In this document: piece by piece, positions 8,263-17,437 of the stretch
Position numbering within the stretch: the stretch's first letter is position 1
Layout of the letters: every line of letters begins with the position of its first letter
Assembly: GCA_902555945.1 (NCBI GenBank)
Contig: CACDUS010000002.1
Coordinates: 1-64,000 of the forward strand
Source of the DNA: an uncultured Pelagibacteraceae bacterium
GTDB lineage: Bacteria; Pseudomonadota; Alphaproteobacteria; Pelagibacterales; Pelagibacteraceae
DNA: 64,000 bases
Direction of reading: 5' to 3'
Notes under the pieces: model-generated
Databases searched by the model: none
What the model was told of the DNA's origin: nothing
The model's input: only the letters and a program-made list of their open reading frames with translations
Position numbers and translations under genes: made by a program

Positions 8263-9243
8263 ATGAAACTAATAAAATCTTTTTTTTCAGTTTTATTCTC
8301 AGCTCTTCTTTTATTTTCAACGACTACAGTAAACTCAATTGCAATTGAAAAATTACACTTTGTAATTGGTGGTGGTGCTGGTGGTGGTTGGGATGGAACT
8401 GCTAGAGGTACTGGAGAAGCTTTAACAAAAGCTGGCTTTTTAAAAAGCGCATCATTTGAAAATATGTCAGGTGGTGGTGGTGGTAAAGCATTAGCTTACA
8501 TGATTAATACTAAGCCTGAAAATACTATCTTAGTACAATCAACACCATTAGTTTTAAGATCAATTACAAGACACAAAGGTTATGTAAGTGGTAATGGAAC
8601 TTTATCTTATAAAGATGTTGTGCCTATTGCTGGAGTAATTGGTGACTACGGCGCAATCGCAGTTGCAAAAGACTCACCTTACAAAAACTTCCAAGATGTT
8701 GTTGATGCATACAAAGCAAACCCTAGTTCAATAAAAATGGCTGGTGGTTCTGTTAGAGGAAGTATGGACCATTTGATTGGTGCTTTAGCATTTCAAGCTG
8801 CTGGAGCAAATCCAAATGATGTAGCTTACATTCCTTACGATGCAGGTGGTAAAGCATTAGCTGGACTTTTATCTGGAGAAACACAGATTATTTCTACAGG
8901 TTTAGGTGAACTTATGGGAGCAAGAGACCAAGTAAGAATTATTGGTATTACTGCACCTGAAAGAGTTGCTGATGCACCAGATGCACCAACACTTAAAGAA
9001 CAAGGATATGATGTACAATTTGTTAACTGGAGAGGATTTTTTGGCCCTCCAGGTATGAGCAATAAAGACAAAAAAGCTATTGCTAAAATGCTAGGCGATG
9101 TACAAAAAACTCCTGAATGGGAAGAAGTAAGAGCAAGAAATGCTTGGGTTAATATTTATAACCCAGACAAAAAGTTTGTTAAGTTTTTAAAAACTCAAAC
9201 TAAAGAAATGACAGCTCTTATGAAAAAACTAGGAGTTATTTAA
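8263..9243 (+). CDS. tctC: Tripartite tricarboxylate transporter substrate-binding protein (TctC/Bug)
   Basis: A 326-residue periplasmic binding protein of the Bug/TctC family. A signal peptide covers about residues 1-27, followed by the characteristic glycine-rich ligand loop HFVIGGGAGGGWDGTAR. The mid-protein MAGGSVRGSMDHL and late GFFGPPGMS segments are also family features. Start is supported by an upstream aacgagaggaaat Shine-Dalgarno. It delivers a carboxylate-type solute to TctA/TctB. Codon choice and Gly/Ala-rich composition suggest high expression. An RNA hairpin-terminator separates it from tctB. The ligand is unknown; Bug proteins bind citrate, dicarboxylates, aromatic acids and others. 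Confidence 0.92.
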   Translation: MKLIKSFFSVLFSALLLFSTTTVNSIAIEKLHFVIGGGAGGGWDGTARGTGEALTKAGFLKSASFENMSGGGGGKALAYMINTKPENTILVQSTPLVLRSITRHKGYVSGNGTLSYKDVVPIAGVIGDYGAIAVAKDSPYKNFQDVVDAYKANPSSIKMAGGSVRGSMDHLIGALAFQAAGANPNDVAYIPYDAGGKALAGLLSGETQIISTGLGELMGARDQVRIIGITAPERVADAPDAPTLKEQGYDVQFVNWRGFFGPPGMSNKDKKAIAKMLGDVQKTPEWEEVRARNAWVNIYNPDKKFVKFLKTQTKEMTALMKKLGVI

Positions 9244-9264
9244 TCCTTTTGGGTTAATTAATTT

Positions 9265-9314
9265 AAAGAGCAGTGAATATAAATACTACAAAAATTATAT
9301 CACTGCTCTTTTTT
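9265..9314 (+). terminator. Intrinsic terminator/attenuator overlapping the tctB start
   Basis: A perfect 12-bp stem, aaagagcagtga/tcactgctcttt, with a 23-nt loop is followed directly by a run of six T. The GTG start of tctB (9273) lies inside the 5' arm, and the 3' arm plus T-run encode part of its first membrane helix. It therefore should end most transcripts after tctC while also being able to mask the tctB start. Confidence 0.8.
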
Positions 9315-9743
9315 ATTTTTTCAGCATTTTATTTATATACAGCTTATCAAATCCAAGTTTTCGCATTTGATGAAAATGCACCTTTTAATGCCAGAACATT
9401 TCCAATTTATTTAGGGTATGCTGGTTTATTTTTCTCTGGTCTAAAATTAATTTTACCAGACCCAGATACTATTAAAGTTGAACATAAAACTTTAGAATAT
9501 AAAAAAACAGGAATATTAATTCTTATTGCAATTATATATGGAGCAACAATTTTAAAAGTTGGGTACTTTTTAACGACATCTTTGTTTTTATTTGCTTCTT
9601 ATTATTTTTTAGGTGAAAGAAGATGGATACTAATGTTTTTATTATCATTTCCATTTGTTGCAGCATTTATGTATTTGTTGCATGGAATTCTTGATATCTA
9701 TTTAAGAGATCCTTTTTTAAAATATATTGGAGTGATGGGATGA
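9273..9743 (+). CDS. tctB: Tripartite tricarboxylate transporter small membrane subunit (TctB)
   Basis: A 156-residue inner-membrane protein with four hydrophobic segments and the TctB-like FDENAPFNARTFPIYLGYAGL segment after the first helix. The start is GTG; no later Met precedes the first helix, so this start is the likely one. The start lies inside a terminator-like hairpin, which probably limits expression relative to tctC. The last codons overlap the tctA ATG by 4 nt. TctB is the poorly conserved partner that forms the membrane part of the carrier with TctA. Confidence 0.85.
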   Translation: MNINTTKIISLLFFIFSAFYLYTAYQIQVFAFDENAPFNARTFPIYLGYAGLFFSGLKLILPDPDTIKVEHKTLEYKKTGILILIAIIYGATILKVGYFLTTSLFLFASYYFLGERRWILMFLLSFPFVAAFMYLLHGILDIYLRDPFLKYIGVMG

Positions 9744-11242
9744 TCGAAGGAATACTAATTGGTTTAACAACAGCTCTTACATTTCAAAATATTTTTATGG
9801 TAATGATTGGTTGTTTCTTCGGAACAATTATTGGAATGCTACCAGGCTTAGGCCCAATGACTGCAATTGCTTTAATGATACCTATTACTTATGGTTTTGA
9901 TCCTGCTACTGGATTAATTTTAATGGCAGGAGTTTATTATGGTGCTGTTTTTGGTGGTTCAACATCATCAATTTTATTAAACGCACCAGGTGTTCCAGGA
10001 ACAGTTGCTACATCATTTGATGGTTATCCAATGGCTCAACAAGGTAAAGCTGGAAAAGCTTTAGCAATTGCAGCATGGAGTTCATTTGCAGGAGGAACCT
10101 TATCTGCAATTTATTTATTATTTATGGCACCAAGTTTATCTAAAGTGAGTTTATCATTTAGATCGCCCGATTATTTTGCCCTAATGATTTTAGGATTAAC
10201 AGCTATTGCAGCATTTTCATCAAAAGGGCAGTTTTTGAAAGCAATGATGATGGTAGTACTTGGTTTAATGTTAGCATCAGTTGGTCAAGATTCTTTATCA
10301 GATATTACAAGATTTACATTCAATAACATGAATTTAACAGATGGAATAAGCTTCGTTCTTGTGGTGATGGCAACTTTTGCAATGAGTGAAGCGTTGACAA
10401 TTATCTTAAAAAGAAATGATCCAACAGCTGCTGCCAAGCAAGTTTCATTGACAGAATTAGGCTCAATAAAAATTAATAAAGAGGAACGAGGAAAAATGTA
10501 CAAAACTATTCCAAGGTCGTCAGTTATTGGTTTTTTAATAGGTGTCTTGCCAGGTGCTGGAGCAACTATCGCATCATTCTTAGCTTATGGAATGGAAAGA
10601 AATTTAGTTAAGGATGAAGAAAAAGAGAAGTTTGGAAAGGGTAGTGTAAACGGATTGTCTGCTCCTGAAACAGCAAACAATGCAGCATGTTCTGGTTCAT
10701 TTGTTCCAATGTTAACTTTAGGTATCCCAGGAAGTGGAACTACAGCCGTTATGCTGGGAGCACTTTTAGGATTTGGAATACAGCCCGGTCCACGACTATA
10801 TATGACCAACCCTGAAATTTTTTGGTCAGTGATTATGTCAATGTACATTGGAATGGTTATCTTATTGATACTTAACCTCCCATTGATTCCTTATATCGCT
10901 AGAATTCTTGCAGTTCCAAAAAATTATTTGATTCCATTAATTTTATTTTTTTCAATCACAGGAATTTATGTAATGTCATTTAATAATTTTGATATTTATT
11001 TAATGATTGGTATAGCAGTTGTTGCAACTTTTTTGAGATTATATGATTTTCCAATGCCTCCATTAATATTAGCTTTCGTGCTTGGTGGACTAATGGAGGA
11101 AAATTTGAGAAGATCATTGCTATTAAGTAATGGATCTTGGGAATTTTTGTGGGACAGAACCTTAACTGTTTGTATATTGGTTACAACAATACTGATCGTT
11201 CTTTGGCATATCTATAAAACTTTAACGAAAAAGAAATCTTAA
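9740..11242 (+). CDS. tctA: Tripartite tricarboxylate transporter large permease (TctA)
   Basis: The 500-residue transport subunit, with about ten to twelve membrane segments. Diagnostic TctA motifs are GMLPGLGPMTAIALMIPITYG near residue 33 and STSSILLNAPGVPGTVAT near residue 75, with the second half repeating a related GVLPGAGATIASFLAYG element. It couples solute import to a cation gradient together with TctB and the binding protein TctC. It overlaps tctB by 4 nt and its stop overlaps the convergent GT4 gene by 4 bp. Confidence 0.93.
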   Translation: MIEGILIGLTTALTFQNIFMVMIGCFFGTIIGMLPGLGPMTAIALMIPITYGFDPATGLILMAGVYYGAVFGGSTSSILLNAPGVPGTVATSFDGYPMAQQGKAGKALAIAAWSSFAGGTLSAIYLLFMAPSLSKVSLSFRSPDYFALMILGLTAIAAFSSKGQFLKAMMMVVLGLMLASVGQDSLSDITRFTFNNMNLTDGISFVLVVMATFAMSEALTIILKRNDPTAAAKQVSLTELGSIKINKEERGKMYKTIPRSSVIGFLIGVLPGAGATIASFLAYGMERNLVKDEEKEKFGKGSVNGLSAPETANNAACSGSFVPMLTLGIPGSGTTAVMLGALLGFGIQPGPRLYMTNPEIFWSVIMSMYIGMVILLILNLPLIPYIARILAVPKNYLIPLILFFSITGIYVMSFNNFDIYLMIGIAVVATFLRLYDFPMPPLILAFVLGGLMEENLRRSLLLSNGSWEFLWDRTLTVCILVTTILIVLWHIYKTLTKKKS

Positions 11243-12321
11243 TTAAGAATTTTTTTGTATTCTTCTACAATTTTTTCCCACTGAAACTTAGAAACATATT
11301 CTTTAGCATTTTTACCAAGCATATGATATTTTTTGTTTTCAATCATTGAGTTCAATGATGAATAGATATCATCTAGATTGTTTCCATCACAAATTAAACC
11401 TGTTTTGTCATGACTGATTGCATCTGATGCACCACCATCTTTACCTCCAAGAGATGCAACACCATATTGAGCTGCCTCTACATAAGCTATTCCAAATCCT
11501 TCAACAGAAGTTTTATGTATTATAGATGGCATGACAAAAATATTTGATTTAGCTATTAAAGCATTCTTTAAATCATCGCCAATGTCTTTGAAAAACATAA
11601 CCTGAGTTTCTAAATTAAGTTCTTTAACTAATTCTTTTAAATTTTCTTCTTCTTCCCCATAACCAATACAAATATAAACAATATCAGGATATATTTGTTT
11701 TAAATTTCTTAATGCCATTAATACTTTTTCGTGGTTTTTTCTCTTATCAAATCGAGAAACAGTAATTAACCGTGGTGTTTTTATTTTTAGCAAACTTTCT
11801 ACTTTATTTAACGATTCTTTATTAAGTTCTTTAGCTGGATTAACCCCCGGATTAATCACTACTATCCTAGCTTGATCAACGCCAATATTGATTGCTAAAT
11901 TTTTTGTATATTCTGAATTAGCAATTACTTTTTCAACATTATTTAAAACTTTTACTATTTTTTTATTTTGGAAGCTCCCTTTGGGATGGTTGATTTCTTT
12001 TCCATGAATTAAACAATATTTCTTTTTTATAGTTTTAATTAATTCTAAACTTTTCCAATGGTCAGCAATTATTCCTTGAACTTTATTTTCTTTCAAAAAT
12101 TCATTTATTAATTGAGCTTTTCTTATTTTTCGTAAAAACTTAATACCTCCAACTCTTTCTATTGAAAAATTAACTTCTTTATCAAATTCTTTATGATTTT
12201 CTTGATAGTCCGCAAAAACTTTAATCATAAAGTTTTTGGACATTTCTTTAGCAAGACCCCACATTAGACTTTGCATACCACCTAATTCAGGTGGGAAAGA
12301 TCTTGTTGCGATTAAATACAT
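11239..12321 (-). CDS. Glycosyltransferase family 4 protein
   Basis: A 360-residue GT-B glycosyltransferase. The N-terminal half begins RSFPPELGGMQSLMWGLA, typical of GT4 acceptor domains; the C-terminal half has TVSRFDKRKNHEKV and the retaining-enzyme EGFGIAYVEAAQYGV segment (E-x7-E motif) that contacts the nucleotide sugar. It probably builds a surface polysaccharide or glycolipid. It lies directly downstream of the thioredoxin-like gene, sharing one base with it, and converges with tctA. Sugar specificity is unknown. Confidence 0.88.
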   Translation of the reverse strand: MYLIATRSFPPELGGMQSLMWGLAKEMSKNFMIKVFADYQENHKEFDKEVNFSIERVGGIKFLRKIRKAQLINEFLKENKVQGIIADHWKSLELIKTIKKKYCLIHGKEINHPKGSFQNKKIVKVLNNVEKVIANSEYTKNLAINIGVDQARIVVINPGVNPAKELNKESLNKVESLLKIKTPRLITVSRFDKRKNHEKVLMALRNLKQIYPDIVYICIGYGEEEENLKELVKELNLETQVMFFKDIGDDLKNALIAKSNIFVMPSIIHKTSVEGFGIAYVEAAQYGVASLGGKDGGASDAISHDKTGLICDGNNLDDIYSSLNSMIENKKYHMLGKNAKEYVSKFQWEKIVEEYKKILN

Positions 12322-12875
12322 TAATTATTTTTCCACTTAATGCTGCACCCAGCGCTTGGAGTTTGTTGCTCTGGCCCTTTACCAGTATCAGCAATTTGTT
12401 TCATTGCTTTAAATAAATCACTTTCACCTTCTCTTACTGGAATTAACTTTTTAAGTTCTCTTAACCTACCTCTGTACTGAAGTTCTAATTCTTTATTATA
12501 ACCAAAGAAATCTGGTGTACATACCGCATTATAAGTTTTAGCAATTTCTTGTGTTTCATCGACTAAATAAGGAAAATCAAACTGATTTTTTTTTGCAAAC
12601 AAAATCATGTTATCAAATGAATCTTCTGGATAGTTTTCAGCATCATTTGCACAAATTGCAACAGAGTTAATACCTAAATCTTTTAATTTTTTACAATCCT
12701 CAACAATGTCTTTGGTAACTGCTTTAACGTAAGGACAATGGTTACAGATAAACATTATCAAAGTTCCATTTTCACCTTTTACATCATCAAGAGAGATTAT
12801 TTTGTTATCAGTTGATTTAAGCTTAAAGTCATGTGCCTTTTGGCCGAAATCACATATTGGAGTTTGTATTGGCAT
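12321..12875 (-). CDS. Thioredoxin-family/peroxiredoxin-like protein
   Basis: A 184-residue AhpC/TSA-redoxin fold protein with no signal peptide. The active site is CNHC (C44-C47) in FICNHCPYVKA, and a second cysteine segment VCTPDFFGYN lies near residue 117. This arrangement is typical of cytosolic redoxin domain proteins often annotated as thioredoxin family. It probably reduces a disulfide or peroxide; the partner is unknown. It is divergent from the gamma-carbonic anhydrase gene with 20 bp between starts and leads a two-gene unit with the GT4 transferase. Confidence 0.82.
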   Translation of the reverse strand: MPIQTPICDFGQKAHDFKLKSTDNKIISLDDVKGENGTLIMFICNHCPYVKAVTKDIVEDCKKLKDLGINSVAICANDAENYPEDSFDNMILFAKKNQFDFPYLVDETQEIAKTYNAVCTPDFFGYNKELELQYRGRLRELKKLIPVREGESDLFKAMKQIADTGKGPEQQTPSAGCSIKWKNN

Positions 12876-12895
12876 AATGTAATAATATATAAATT

Positions 12896-13408
12896 ATGTT
12901 TTACGATTTAAAAGATAAAAAACCAAAAAACTCTGGCGAAAATTGGGTAGCACCAAATGCAACTATAATAGGTGATGTTACTTTAGAAAAGAATTCTAGT
13001 GTTTGGTTTAATGCAACCTTAAGAGGAGATATTGAAAATATTCACGTTGGTGAAGGTTCAAATATTCAAGATGGTAGTGTTTTACATACTGATCCAGGCT
13101 ATCCATTAAAAATTGGAAAGAATGTAACTGTGGGTCATATGGTTATGCTTCATGGATGTACGATAGGGGACAATAGTTTAATTGGAATTGGTGCAGTAAT
13201 TCTTAACAATGCTAAGATTGGAAAGAATTGTATCATAGGTGCAAAAGCTTTAATCACAGAGAACAAAGAAATACCAGATAACTCATTAGTAATAGGTTCA
13301 CCTGGCAAAGTTGCTAGAGAAGTTACAGAAGAAGAAAAGAAAGCTGTAGCAGAAAATACTCGACACTATCAAGATAACTGGAAAAAATATTCTAAATCAA
13401 TCTTTTAA
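12896..13408 (+). CDS. Gamma-carbonic anhydrase family protein (YrdA/PaaY-like)
   Basis: A 170-residue left-handed beta-helix protein built from hexapeptide repeats, ending in a short helix. The three Zn-binding histidines of the family are present: H64 (VLHTD), H81 and H86 (GHMVMLHGCTIG). Cytosolic, trimeric by analogy. Reversible CO2 hydration is the family activity, but many YrdA-type members lack proven activity. The gene has a very AT-rich, 20-bp upstream gap shared with the divergent thioredoxin-like gene and is followed 7 bp later by the serine hydrolase. Confidence 0.88.
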   Translation: MFYDLKDKKPKNSGENWVAPNATIIGDVTLEKNSSVWFNATLRGDIENIHVGEGSNIQDGSVLHTDPGYPLKIGKNVTVGHMVMLHGCTIGDNSLIGIGAVILNNAKIGKNCIIGAKALITENKEIPDNSLVIGSPGKVAREVTEEEKKAVAENTRHYQDNWKKYSKSIF

Positions 13409-13415
13409 TTATATA

Positions 13416-14687
13416 ATGAGAATTCTTTTTACCATTTTTATTATATCTTTATTTCTAAATTCTAATAACGTTACTTTTGCTGGTCATGCTAACGAAAAAT
13501 ACTGTTTTAATTGTAGTTATAAATACAAAATCGGTGATAAAGAAAATGATACGTATGAGTTTGAGTTTGATTTACAAACTACAATCCTCGTTAATTACAG
13601 AAACAGTATCGGAAGAATACAGACTAACGATTTATCTAAATTAGTTGAAGAACAACTTAAAGATAAAAAAACTGGTTTAGTTTCTTACATCTTATTTGAA
13701 AACAACAAAATTTTAGTTGATCAAAATAGAAAAAGTAAATACAGAGGACCATATCCTTCACACTCAGTTGGTAAATCTCTAGTATCTTTAGTTACAGGTT
13801 ATGCTATGTGTGGTGGTTATATTAATCATACAGTTTTTGATAGAATTGATTATCCAACTGTTGCTGGCACTTTATATGAAAATCAAAAATTAATTAACTT
13901 GCTTAACATGCAAGCAGGTGATGACGAAATAATTGGTGATAGGATTGGTATTTGGGATAGCAGAATAACGAAAGATAAACAAAGTATTAACATTATACCT
14001 ATTAAAAAAGCTATGAAAAAATACTTTAAAGGCAAAAATGGTTTAGAACCTGGTAAGTATTTTAATTATAGTGCCATGACAACAAATGTAATTATGAACT
14101 ATGTTATTTACAAAACTGGTGATAATTGGGAAAAATTACTACACAAAGTATTTGTTGAAGACGCTAAAGTTGCTAAAAGAGTTTATTTTCATAAGACTTT
14201 AGAAAAAAATAAAACTGGTAATAGAAAATCAGGTGAATACGGTAGATATTCTTTTTATGCTGACAGATATGATTATGTAAGAATTGCCAACATGATGATG
14301 AAACATTGGAAGAATGATACTTGCGTTGGAAAGTATTTAAAAACAATGTATGAAAATAGAGTTGATAGACAACGTGTTGAGTACAGAAATAATGATGGCA
14401 ACCATAACGCTGCACAAACTTATGGTGGTCAGTTTCTATGGGATGCTATTGGTTTAGAAGATAGACCAATTTTAATGATGGATGGTTTTGCTGGCCAACA
14501 AGTAGTAATAGATTTTGATAATAACAGAATTATTACTGCTCACTCTACAGATAGACACTACGACTATTATAGTTTGATATATTCACAATTGGAACCAGAT
14601 ACATCATACAAATCAAATGGACAATCTGAAAGACCGAAATGTAGAAAATACATTAACGCAGAACAATTTGTATTAGAACCTTGTTAA
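13416..14687 (+). CDS. Secreted serine hydrolase, beta-lactamase/class C family
   Basis: A 423-residue protein with an N-terminal signal peptide (~1-22, ending TFAGHA), so periplasmic. The penicillin-binding/beta-lactamase (PF00144) motifs are present: SxxK as S117-V-G-K120 and the Y-x-A/S motif as Y218-S-A. A KTG-like third motif is not obvious; HSTDR near residue 385 may occupy that place. Two paired cysteine segments (CFNC at 30-33 and C-terminal CRKY...EPC) suggest a disulfide. Activity could be esterase, peptidase or amidase; antibiotic resistance is not implied. Confidence 0.8.
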   Translation: MRILFTIFIISLFLNSNNVTFAGHANEKYCFNCSYKYKIGDKENDTYEFEFDLQTTILVNYRNSIGRIQTNDLSKLVEEQLKDKKTGLVSYILFENNKILVDQNRKSKYRGPYPSHSVGKSLVSLVTGYAMCGGYINHTVFDRIDYPTVAGTLYENQKLINLLNMQAGDDEIIGDRIGIWDSRITKDKQSINIIPIKKAMKKYFKGKNGLEPGKYFNYSAMTTNVIMNYVIYKTGDNWEKLLHKVFVEDAKVAKRVYFHKTLEKNKTGNRKSGEYGRYSFYADRYDYVRIANMMMKHWKNDTCVGKYLKTMYENRVDRQRVEYRNNDGNHNAAQTYGGQFLWDAIGLEDRPILMMDGFAGQQVVIDFDNNRIITAHSTDRHYDYYSLIYSQLEPDTSYKSNGQSERPKCRKYINAEQFVLEPC

Positions 14688-14703
14688 TTAATTATCTTTT
14701 TTA

Positions 14704-15303
14704 CTAGGGAACTAACCAAACATTCTTATTAGTTTCTAAATTGAATTTGGCTCTTCGATGTCCTTTAGCTGCAAGATAAAGCCATTCAATAGATTTAATT
14801 TTACATTTTATAACAGTAAAATTTTTATAACCTTCTTCACTTTGTTCCATTGTATAATCAAAATCTTCTAGTTTAGATATCATCCCAGAAGTAGGATTTT
14901 CTGATGTAGTTCCTGGAGGACTATCAGTTAAATAACAACGTCTACTTATATGCTGCGTTTTTTTCCATGATTCTTCAGTTCTAGAATTTTGATTATTAAC
15001 TTCACATTCTACTTTTACTCTTAATTGTATCTTTTCTTCTTTATCGTAGAAAACTAAAGAAGCATTCTTATTTTTTTTAAGAATATCCACTTTTGGAGAT
15101 CTTAAATCAGTGTGAAATTGTAATAGATTGTTTGCTCTATCTGATTTACGTAAAACAACAATTCTACCATCTACTTCATCTTGGTGAGCACAAATAAAGA
15201 CAGGAATTCTAAACGGTGAACCTCTATTGGTCACTGCGTCATCTAACATAGACCAATACTTATTTTGAATCTCCTCTAGGTTTTCATAGTATGCCGGCTG
15301 CAT
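14704..15303 (-). CDS. FMN-binding split-barrel protein, Alr4036/PNPOx-like
   Basis: A 199-residue pyridoxamine-phosphate-oxidase-like fold protein. The segment GRIVVLRKSDRANNLLQFHTDLRS fits the FMN-binding first strand pair, and the C-terminal REAKxNLE-like GHRRAKFN segment fits the Alr4036 subgroup rather than true PdxH. It probably binds FMN and reduces or oxidises an unknown small molecule. The gene follows the hydroxyacid dehydrogenase on the same strand with a 3-bp gap, so the two are probably co-transcribed. Confidence 0.75.
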   Translation of the reverse strand: MQPAYYENLEEIQNKYWSMLDDAVTNRGSPFRIPVFICAHQDEVDGRIVVLRKSDRANNLLQFHTDLRSPKVDILKKNKNASLVFYDKEEKIQLRVKVECEVNNQNSRTEESWKKTQHISRRCYLTDSPPGTTSENPTSGMISKLEDFDYTMEQSEEGYKNFTVIKCKIKSIEWLYLAAKGHRRAKFNLETNKNVWLVP

Positions 15304-15306
15304 ACA

Positions 15307-16176
15307 TTACTTTCTAAATCTTTTAATTAGACTTGATGTATCCCATCTATTTCCACCCAAATCTTGAACTTCTTCATAAAATTTATCAACAAGTTCTGTT
15401 ACAGGTAATAGTGAACCATTGTTTTTAGCTTCATCCATTGCAATCTTTAAATCTTTTCTCATCCAATCAACTGCAAAACCAAAATCAAATTTATCATCAA
15501 TCATTGTTTTGTATCTGTTTTCCATTTGCCAAGATTGAGCAGCGCCTTTCGAAATAACTTCAATTACATCTTCCATGTTTAATCCAGCTTTCATTCCAAA
15601 ATTTATTCCTTCAGACAATCCTTGAACAAGTCCTGCTATACAAATTTGATTAACCATCTTAGCTAATTGTCCACATCCAGCTTTACCAAGGAGCTTCATT
15701 TTTTTGCTGTAGCAATCAATTTTATCTTTCGCTTTATCAAAGTCAGCTTGATCACCCCCAATCATAACTGTAAGTGCACCATTTTCTGCACCAGCCTGTC
15801 CACCAGATACCGGAGCATCTAATGCACCAAATCCATTTTTCTTAGCATGTTCATAAATTTCTCTAGCAATTGTTGCTGATGCTGTGGTGTTATCAATATA
15901 GATTGCACCTTTTTTAATAGTTTTAAATGCACCATTATCACCAAAAGTAACTTCTCTTAAGTCATTGTCGTTTCCAACACATGTAAATACATACTCTGCA
16001 TCTTTTGAGGCTTCCGCTGGAGTCTCTGCCATTTTACCTTTGTATTCTTTAATCCATTTTTCTGCTTTAGATTTTGTTCTGTTAAAAACAGTTACATTGT
16101 GACCACCTTTTGATATATAACCAGCCATTGGATAACCCATGACACCAAGACCTATGAAAGCAACATTACAACTCAT
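15307..16176 (-). CDS. NAD(P)-dependent beta-hydroxyacid dehydrogenase (3-hydroxyisobutyrate dehydrogenase family)
   Basis: A 289-residue beta-hydroxyacid dehydrogenase. It has the Rossmann opening FIGLGVMGYPMAGYI (8-22), the substrate motif APVSGGQAGA (121-130) and catalytic Lys K173 in GQLAKMVNQ. Substrates in this family include 3-hydroxyisobutyrate, tartronate semialdehyde and succinate semialdehyde; the sequence does not settle which. N33-R34 at the end of the second beta strand (VFNRTK) favours NADP(H). It is divergent from the MFS gene with only 8 bp between start codons. Confidence 0.85.
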   Translation of the reverse strand: MSCNVAFIGLGVMGYPMAGYISKGGHNVTVFNRTKSKAEKWIKEYKGKMAETPAEASKDAEYVFTCVGNDNDLREVTFGDNGAFKTIKKGAIYIDNTTASATIAREIYEHAKKNGFGALDAPVSGGQAGAENGALTVMIGGDQADFDKAKDKIDCYSKKMKLLGKAGCGQLAKMVNQICIAGLVQGLSEGINFGMKAGLNMEDVIEVISKGAAQSWQMENRYKTMIDDKFDFGFAVDWMRKDLKIAMDEAKNNGSLLPVTELVDKFYEEVQDLGGNRWDTSSLIKRFRK

Positions 16177-16184
16177 AATTTTTT

Positions 16185-17393
16185 ATGTTTAATAGTTTAA
16201 GTTTAAAAGTAATTATATTTGGATTTATTTTTACATTTTTTTCTAGTTTTGGACAGAGTTTTTTTTTAGGTTTATTTAATTCTAGCATTAGAGAAACACT
16301 TTCTATCACTCATGGACAATTTGGCTCAATTTATGCTTCAGCTACATTACTAAGTAGTTTTCTTTTAATTTGGGTTGGAAAAAAAATTGATGATATCAAC
16401 ATCTTTAAATTTGCTTTTTATGTAACATTGCTCCTATCATTTTCTTGTTTTTTCTTTTCAAAGATTTCATCAATAGCTTTTTTATTTATAGCTGTTTTTT
16501 TAATGAGATTTTCTGGGCAAGGATTAATGTCTCATACAGCAACAACGACTATTACAAGATACTTTACAATATCAAGGGGTAAAGCTCTTAGTGCTGGATG
16601 GTTTGGTCTTTCAACAGCAGAATTTATTTTACCTGTGCTGACTGTTTATCTACTTACAATTACTGCTTGGCAGAATATTTGGGTTTTTATTTCTATCTTT
16701 ATATTGTTTTTTTTACCGTTAGCTTCATTTTTTTTAATTAAAAAATTAGATTTTAATACTAGAGAACAAGTCGATTCCAAAGATTCTGAAATCAAAGAAA
16801 TTAAACAATGGAAAAGACTTGAAGTTATCAAAGATTATAGATTTTATATTGTATGTTTAAATATGTTAGCAATGCCATGGATTGCAACTGGTGTTTTTGT
16901 TTACCAATCTTTTATTACTGAAGCAAAAGAATGGGGCTCTTTTGTTATTGCTCAATCATTTATGGTTTATTCAATATTGTCAGTGGTTACTTTATTAGGA
17001 TCTGGATTCTTAATTGATAAATTTACTAGCAGAAAACTTTTAATCTTTATGAATATACCTTTATTGATTTCTACTTTAGTTTTATTTTACTTTGATAATC
17101 CAATTACTTCTTTTGTTTTTCTAGGGTTAATAGGTATCTCTAATGGTCTAGCCAATGTTTTAGGCTCATCAACATGGGCTGAAATTTATGGTGTAAAATT
17201 TATTGGGTCAATTAAAGCATTAACCACTGCGTTGATGGTTTTTTCCACTGCTTTTGGTACAGCTTTATTTGGTTTTTTGATAGACAGAGGTTTTTCCATA
17301 GAGCAAATAGCCATGGTTTCATTTATTTATATTTTGATCTCCTTGATCTTATTATTTCTTGTAAAAAAGAAGCTAAATCCAGAATATATTTAG
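16185..17393 (+). CDS. Major facilitator superfamily transporter
   Basis: A 402-residue polytopic protein with twelve predicted hydrophobic helices in two six-helix halves joined by a charged cytoplasmic loop (~185-210, DSKDSEIKEIKQWKRLE). The loop-2 motif WVGKKIDD and the RFSGQGLMSH segment are MFS-like. It probably exchanges or symports an organic acid (closest in feel to the oxalate/formate-type MFS group), but substrate is unassigned. The start lies 8 bp from the divergent dehydrogenase start, so its promoter must sit inside that gene. Confidence 0.83.
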   Translation: MFNSLSLKVIIFGFIFTFFSSFGQSFFLGLFNSSIRETLSITHGQFGSIYASATLLSSFLLIWVGKKIDDINIFKFAFYVTLLLSFSCFFFSKISSIAFLFIAVFLMRFSGQGLMSHTATTTITRYFTISRGKALSAGWFGLSTAEFILPVLTVYLLTITAWQNIWVFISIFILFFLPLASFFLIKKLDFNTREQVDSKDSEIKEIKQWKRLEVIKDYRFYIVCLNMLAMPWIATGVFVYQSFITEAKEWGSFVIAQSFMVYSILSVVTLLGSGFLIDKFTSRKLLIFMNIPLLISTLVLFYFDNPITSFVFLGLIGISNGLANVLGSSTWAEIYGVKFIGSIKALTTALMVFSTAFGTALFGFLIDRGFSIEQIAMVSFIYILISLILLFLVKKKLNPEYI

Positions 17394-17402
17394 AAAATCT
17401 GC

Positions 17403-17429
17403 TTGATTTTTTTTTGTTCACTGTATAGA
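17403..17429 (+). promoter_or_regulatory. Candidate sigma-70 promoter for rpoZ
   Basis: ttgatt and tatagat are separated by about 15 bp of mostly T, with a TGn extension before the -10. The -10 ends 8 bp before the ATG, which would give a leaderless or nearly leaderless mRNA. Spacing is short, so this is tentative. Confidence 0.4.
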
Positions 17430-17437
17430 TACTGCGC

